Source of the DNA: Flavihumibacter sp. ZG627
GTDB lineage: Bacteria; Bacteroidota; Bacteroidia; Chitinophagales; Chitinophagaceae
NCBI RefSeq assembly: GCF_000814325.1
Contig: NZ_JPHF01000012.1
Span: 1-64,000 of the forward strand
Direction: 5' to 3'
Length of the DNA: 64,000 bases
Both the position numbers and the translations under genes were made by a program. Each line of letters opens with the position of its first letter. Position 1 is the stretch's first letter. The notes beneath the pieces are model-generated. The model did no database searches and was not told the DNA's origin. It saw only the letters and a list, made by a program, of their open reading frames with translations. Below are positions 62,269-64,000 of this stretch, piece after piece.

Positions 62269-63345
62269 TCAGGCGCCAAGGATCCTGGAGAACCTTGATA
62301 TAGAGGCTTCCTCGTTGATGGGGGTGCCCTCTGTAATATGATTGGCAAATTCTTTTGCCAGCCATGGCGCAAGAGAGCAACCTTTGGTGCCCATCCCATT
62401 GAGTATGCCAACCCGGGGATATAAAGGATGCATTCCCGCAAAGGGCCTGCGCTCAACAGATGCGGGTCTTATTGCAGCCCAATGATCCAATACTTTGAAA
62501 GGCATCTTCAACCAGTTCCGGAGTTGTGATTCAGTACGATCCCGGAATGCCTTGGTTGGTTCAGGACTGTCGAAAATATTCTCATAGGTTGACCCGGCCC
62601 AGAAGTATCGTGGGTTAGATAACTGATTGAAGTGTGGAAATGGCACCAGTGAAATTCCTTTTTTATAAATATGGTCGGCGGGAAGACCTTCTAATTCAAC
62701 CAGCAATGCTTCACCTTTATTGGGCGTAAATGGAAGCTTGTTAAAGTAAGGTAGATCGAGGCTGCCAACACCATCACAGAATATGATTTTATCTGCAACT
62801 ATATCTCTATAGATGACTTTATTTTCTTTAATGAGGAGTTCGGAATGGTTGAATTTTCCCTGCAGGAATCGCCCCTCATTTATCAGGTTTAGCTGCCAGT
62901 TGGTCAACAGGAAATTCAGATCAATCAGTAGGGCGGGATAGATTATACCAAACCCGAATTCGGCATGCATGAGGTTATGCCATTCCTCCGTGGACGATGG
63001 AATAGCAAGGTGTTCAGGCATGACCGGAAACTTCTTTTCGAAGGCGGCTCGCATTTGTTGTGTAGCAAAGGCATGGAGTATGTCAACTGTATCAATGCAA
63101 TTGATGCTAAGCCTGTTTCCTATTGCGGTGTAAGCTTCAAGGGCAAAGGGAATCAAAGTTTCAGCCATCCAGGTTTTTGCGAGCACCCTTCCCGTTACCG
63201 GGTTTATAACCCCTGAGGCTATCCGTGATGCAGTTTGTGAATGATCTTCATCAATAACGATTACATTTCTGCCAGCTTCACCCAGCCACCAGCTCAGCCA
63301 GGTACCCGATAGTCCCTGGCCTATAATAATGATATCTGCCTGCAT
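62269..63345 (-). CDS. DAO-type FAD-dependent oxidoreductase
   Basis: The 358-residue flavoprotein has the N-terminal FAD motif GQGLSGTWLSWWLGEAG (residues 8-24), followed by IASGVINPVTGR and a C-terminal RPASVERRPFAGMHP and NGMGTKGCSLAP, typical of D-amino-acid-oxidase-fold proteins. It resembles the oxidoreductase half of MnmC and the glycine oxidase group, but lacks a methyltransferase domain. The substrate is unknown. It is divergent from the glycoside hydrolase gene at the right edge. Confidence 0.85.
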   Translation of the reverse strand: MQADIIIIGQGLSGTWLSWWLGEAGRNVIVIDEDHSQTASRIASGVINPVTGRVLAKTWMAETLIPFALEAYTAIGNRLSINCIDTVDILHAFATQQMRAAFEKKFPVMPEHLAIPSSTEEWHNLMHAEFGFGIIYPALLIDLNFLLTNWQLNLINEGRFLQGKFNHSELLIKENKVIYRDIVADKIIFCDGVGSLDLPYFNKLPFTPNKGEALLVELEGLPADHIYKKGISLVPFPHFNQLSNPRYFWAGSTYENIFDSPEPTKAFRDRTESQLRNWLKMPFKVLDHWAAIRPASVERRPFAGMHPLYPRVGILNGMGTKGCSLAPWLAKEFANHITEGTPINEEASISRFSRILGA

Positions 63346-63421
63346 GCTGCAAATCTAAATGAGGGCTATCAAAAAATCCTTTAAATTGTTAATTCCAATT
63401 TTAACACTTAATAATAACCAG

Positions 63422-64000
63422 ATGAAAAGGATAGTTCTTGCCATACTCAATATCGTTATACTATTTACAGCTAAGGGGCAGGAGAAATATACCAGGGTGG
63501 AAGGAAAGATCATGACCCCATGGGCAGATAGTATTGATTTATCGGCACCACTGAATGAATATCCACGTCCGCAGATGGTGCGCACACAATGGCTTAACCT
63601 CAATGGTCTATGGCAATATGCCGTGCTTCCGGTCAATGGGTCAGAAGCAATGCCTTCCTCGTATGATGGAAATATTCTGGTTCCCTTTGCTATTGAATCA
63701 GCCTTATCAGGGGTAGGTAAAACTGTTGGCAAGGATAGTGTGCTTTGGTATAAGAGAACAGTTTCCATTTCACCATCGCAGCGGAGGGGCAGGGTATTGC
63801 TGCATTTCGGTGCAGTGGACTGGCGGACTGAACTGTTTGTGAATGGTAAATCGGCCGGTATACATGAAGGTGGTTATGATCCTTTCAGCTTTGATATTAC
63901 AGCGCTGCTTCAGAAGGGAACCAGGCAGGAGATAGGTGTTCGTGTTTGGGATCCAACTGATGATGGGGTTCAGCCGCGAGGAAAGCAGGTGAAGAAGCCG
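63422..64000 (+). CDS. Glycoside hydrolase family 2 protein, 5' part
   Basis: The frame from ATG 63422 is open to the window edge (193 codons). It starts with a signal peptide (RIVLAILNIVILFTAKGQ) and then matches the sugar-binding jelly-roll domain of GH2 beta-galactosidases and related enzymes: RTQWLNLNGLWQYAV, VPFAIESALSGVG, WYKRTVSI, LLHFGAVDWRTELFVNG, HEGGYDPFSFDIT. The catalytic barrel lies beyond the window, so specificity is unknown. Secretion suggests polysaccharide or glycoside degradation. Confidence 0.88.
   Translation, partial: MKRIVLAILNIVILFTAKGQEKYTRVEGKIMTPWADSIDLSAPLNEYPRPQMVRTQWLNLNGLWQYAVLPVNGSEAMPSSYDGNILVPFAIESALSGVGKTVGKDSVLWYKRTVSISPSQRRGRVLLHFGAVDWRTELFVNGKSAGIHEGGYDPFSFDITALLQKGTRQEIGVRVWDPTDDGVQPRGKQVKKP

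Noticed and set aside
63350-63357. CAAATCTA, a TAnnTTTG-like box on the minus strand before the FAD oxidoreductase gene
   Set aside because: It would place the transcription start at or inside the start codon, and no -33 TTG is at a suitable distance.
1-64000. CRISPR arrays, prophage, plasmid functions, tRNA or rRNA genes
   Set aside because: No regularly spaced repeats, phage structural genes, replication genes or tRNA/rRNA consensus sequences were seen on either strand.

Overview
The window looks like a chromosomal segment of a Bacteroidota bacterium, most likely of the Chitinophagaceae. The evidence is TonB-dependent receptors with a carboxypeptidase-regulatory-like N-terminus, a PorG/DUF6089-type barrel, CHRD and DUF4153 proteins, and several promoters of the Bacteroidota form (TTG, 19-21 bases, TAnnTTTG). 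Genus-level placement is inference. No rRNA, tRNA, CRISPR array, prophage or origin is visible. The window opens in non-coding sequence and ends inside a glycoside hydrolase family 2 gene.

Left part (1-27 kb): an LTA-synthase-like membrane sulfatase with a perfect CRP-type palindrome in front of it; an operon of a CheY-like regulator, an acyl-CoA-dehydrogenase-like protein that seems to lack the catalytic Glu, and a PAS histidine kinase; a Tat-exported two-subunit molybdenum hydroxylase with a di-haem cytochrome c and a TonB receptor; a MarR-GNAT regulator with a recognisable promoter and operator; a short KdpD-type kinase and KdpE facing a Kup potassium transporter; a TonB receptor coupled to a PepSY membrane protein; and a copper pair, DUF3347 plus a multicopper oxidase that carries a metal-binding domain in front and a CopB-like barrel behind. 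A DUF4153 membrane protein and a second two-component pair follow.

Middle (27-47 kb): a CHRD lipoprotein; a SAM-I riboswitch with promoter and terminator in front of a trans-sulfuration enzyme and homoserine dehydrogenase; outer-membrane proteins; uvrA; a broken IS110-family element followed by a palindrome-rich 430-base stretch; a PorG-like barrel; elaA-like, rarA; the conserved transglutaminase / alpha-E / ATP-grasp cassette; aspS; and an MtfA-type peptidase.

Right part (47-61 kb): a complete assimilatory nitrate gene cluster. An Fnr-type regulator with four N-terminal cysteines and a sirohaem-forming methyltransferase (cobA) are read leftward. Rightward run nirB, a Rieske-type nirD, an outer-membrane channel, a NarK-type transporter, a nitrate reductase fused to its own NAD(P)H/FAD and [2Fe-2S] modules, a nitrate-reductase-associated protein, and an unusual nitrite/sulfite-reductase-like protein with a C-terminal rubredoxin. 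mobA and an Rdx protein lie opposite, and a MOSC protein follows. Together these would import nitrate across both membranes, reduce it to ammonium with NAD(P)H, and supply sirohaem and molybdenum cofactor. The rubredoxin fusion is the least explained component and the best candidate for a new function.

A family of palindromes built on TCTGACA...TGTCAGA recurs at 25.1, 36.6-36.75 and 44.2 kb and is probably a genome-wide REP-like repeat.
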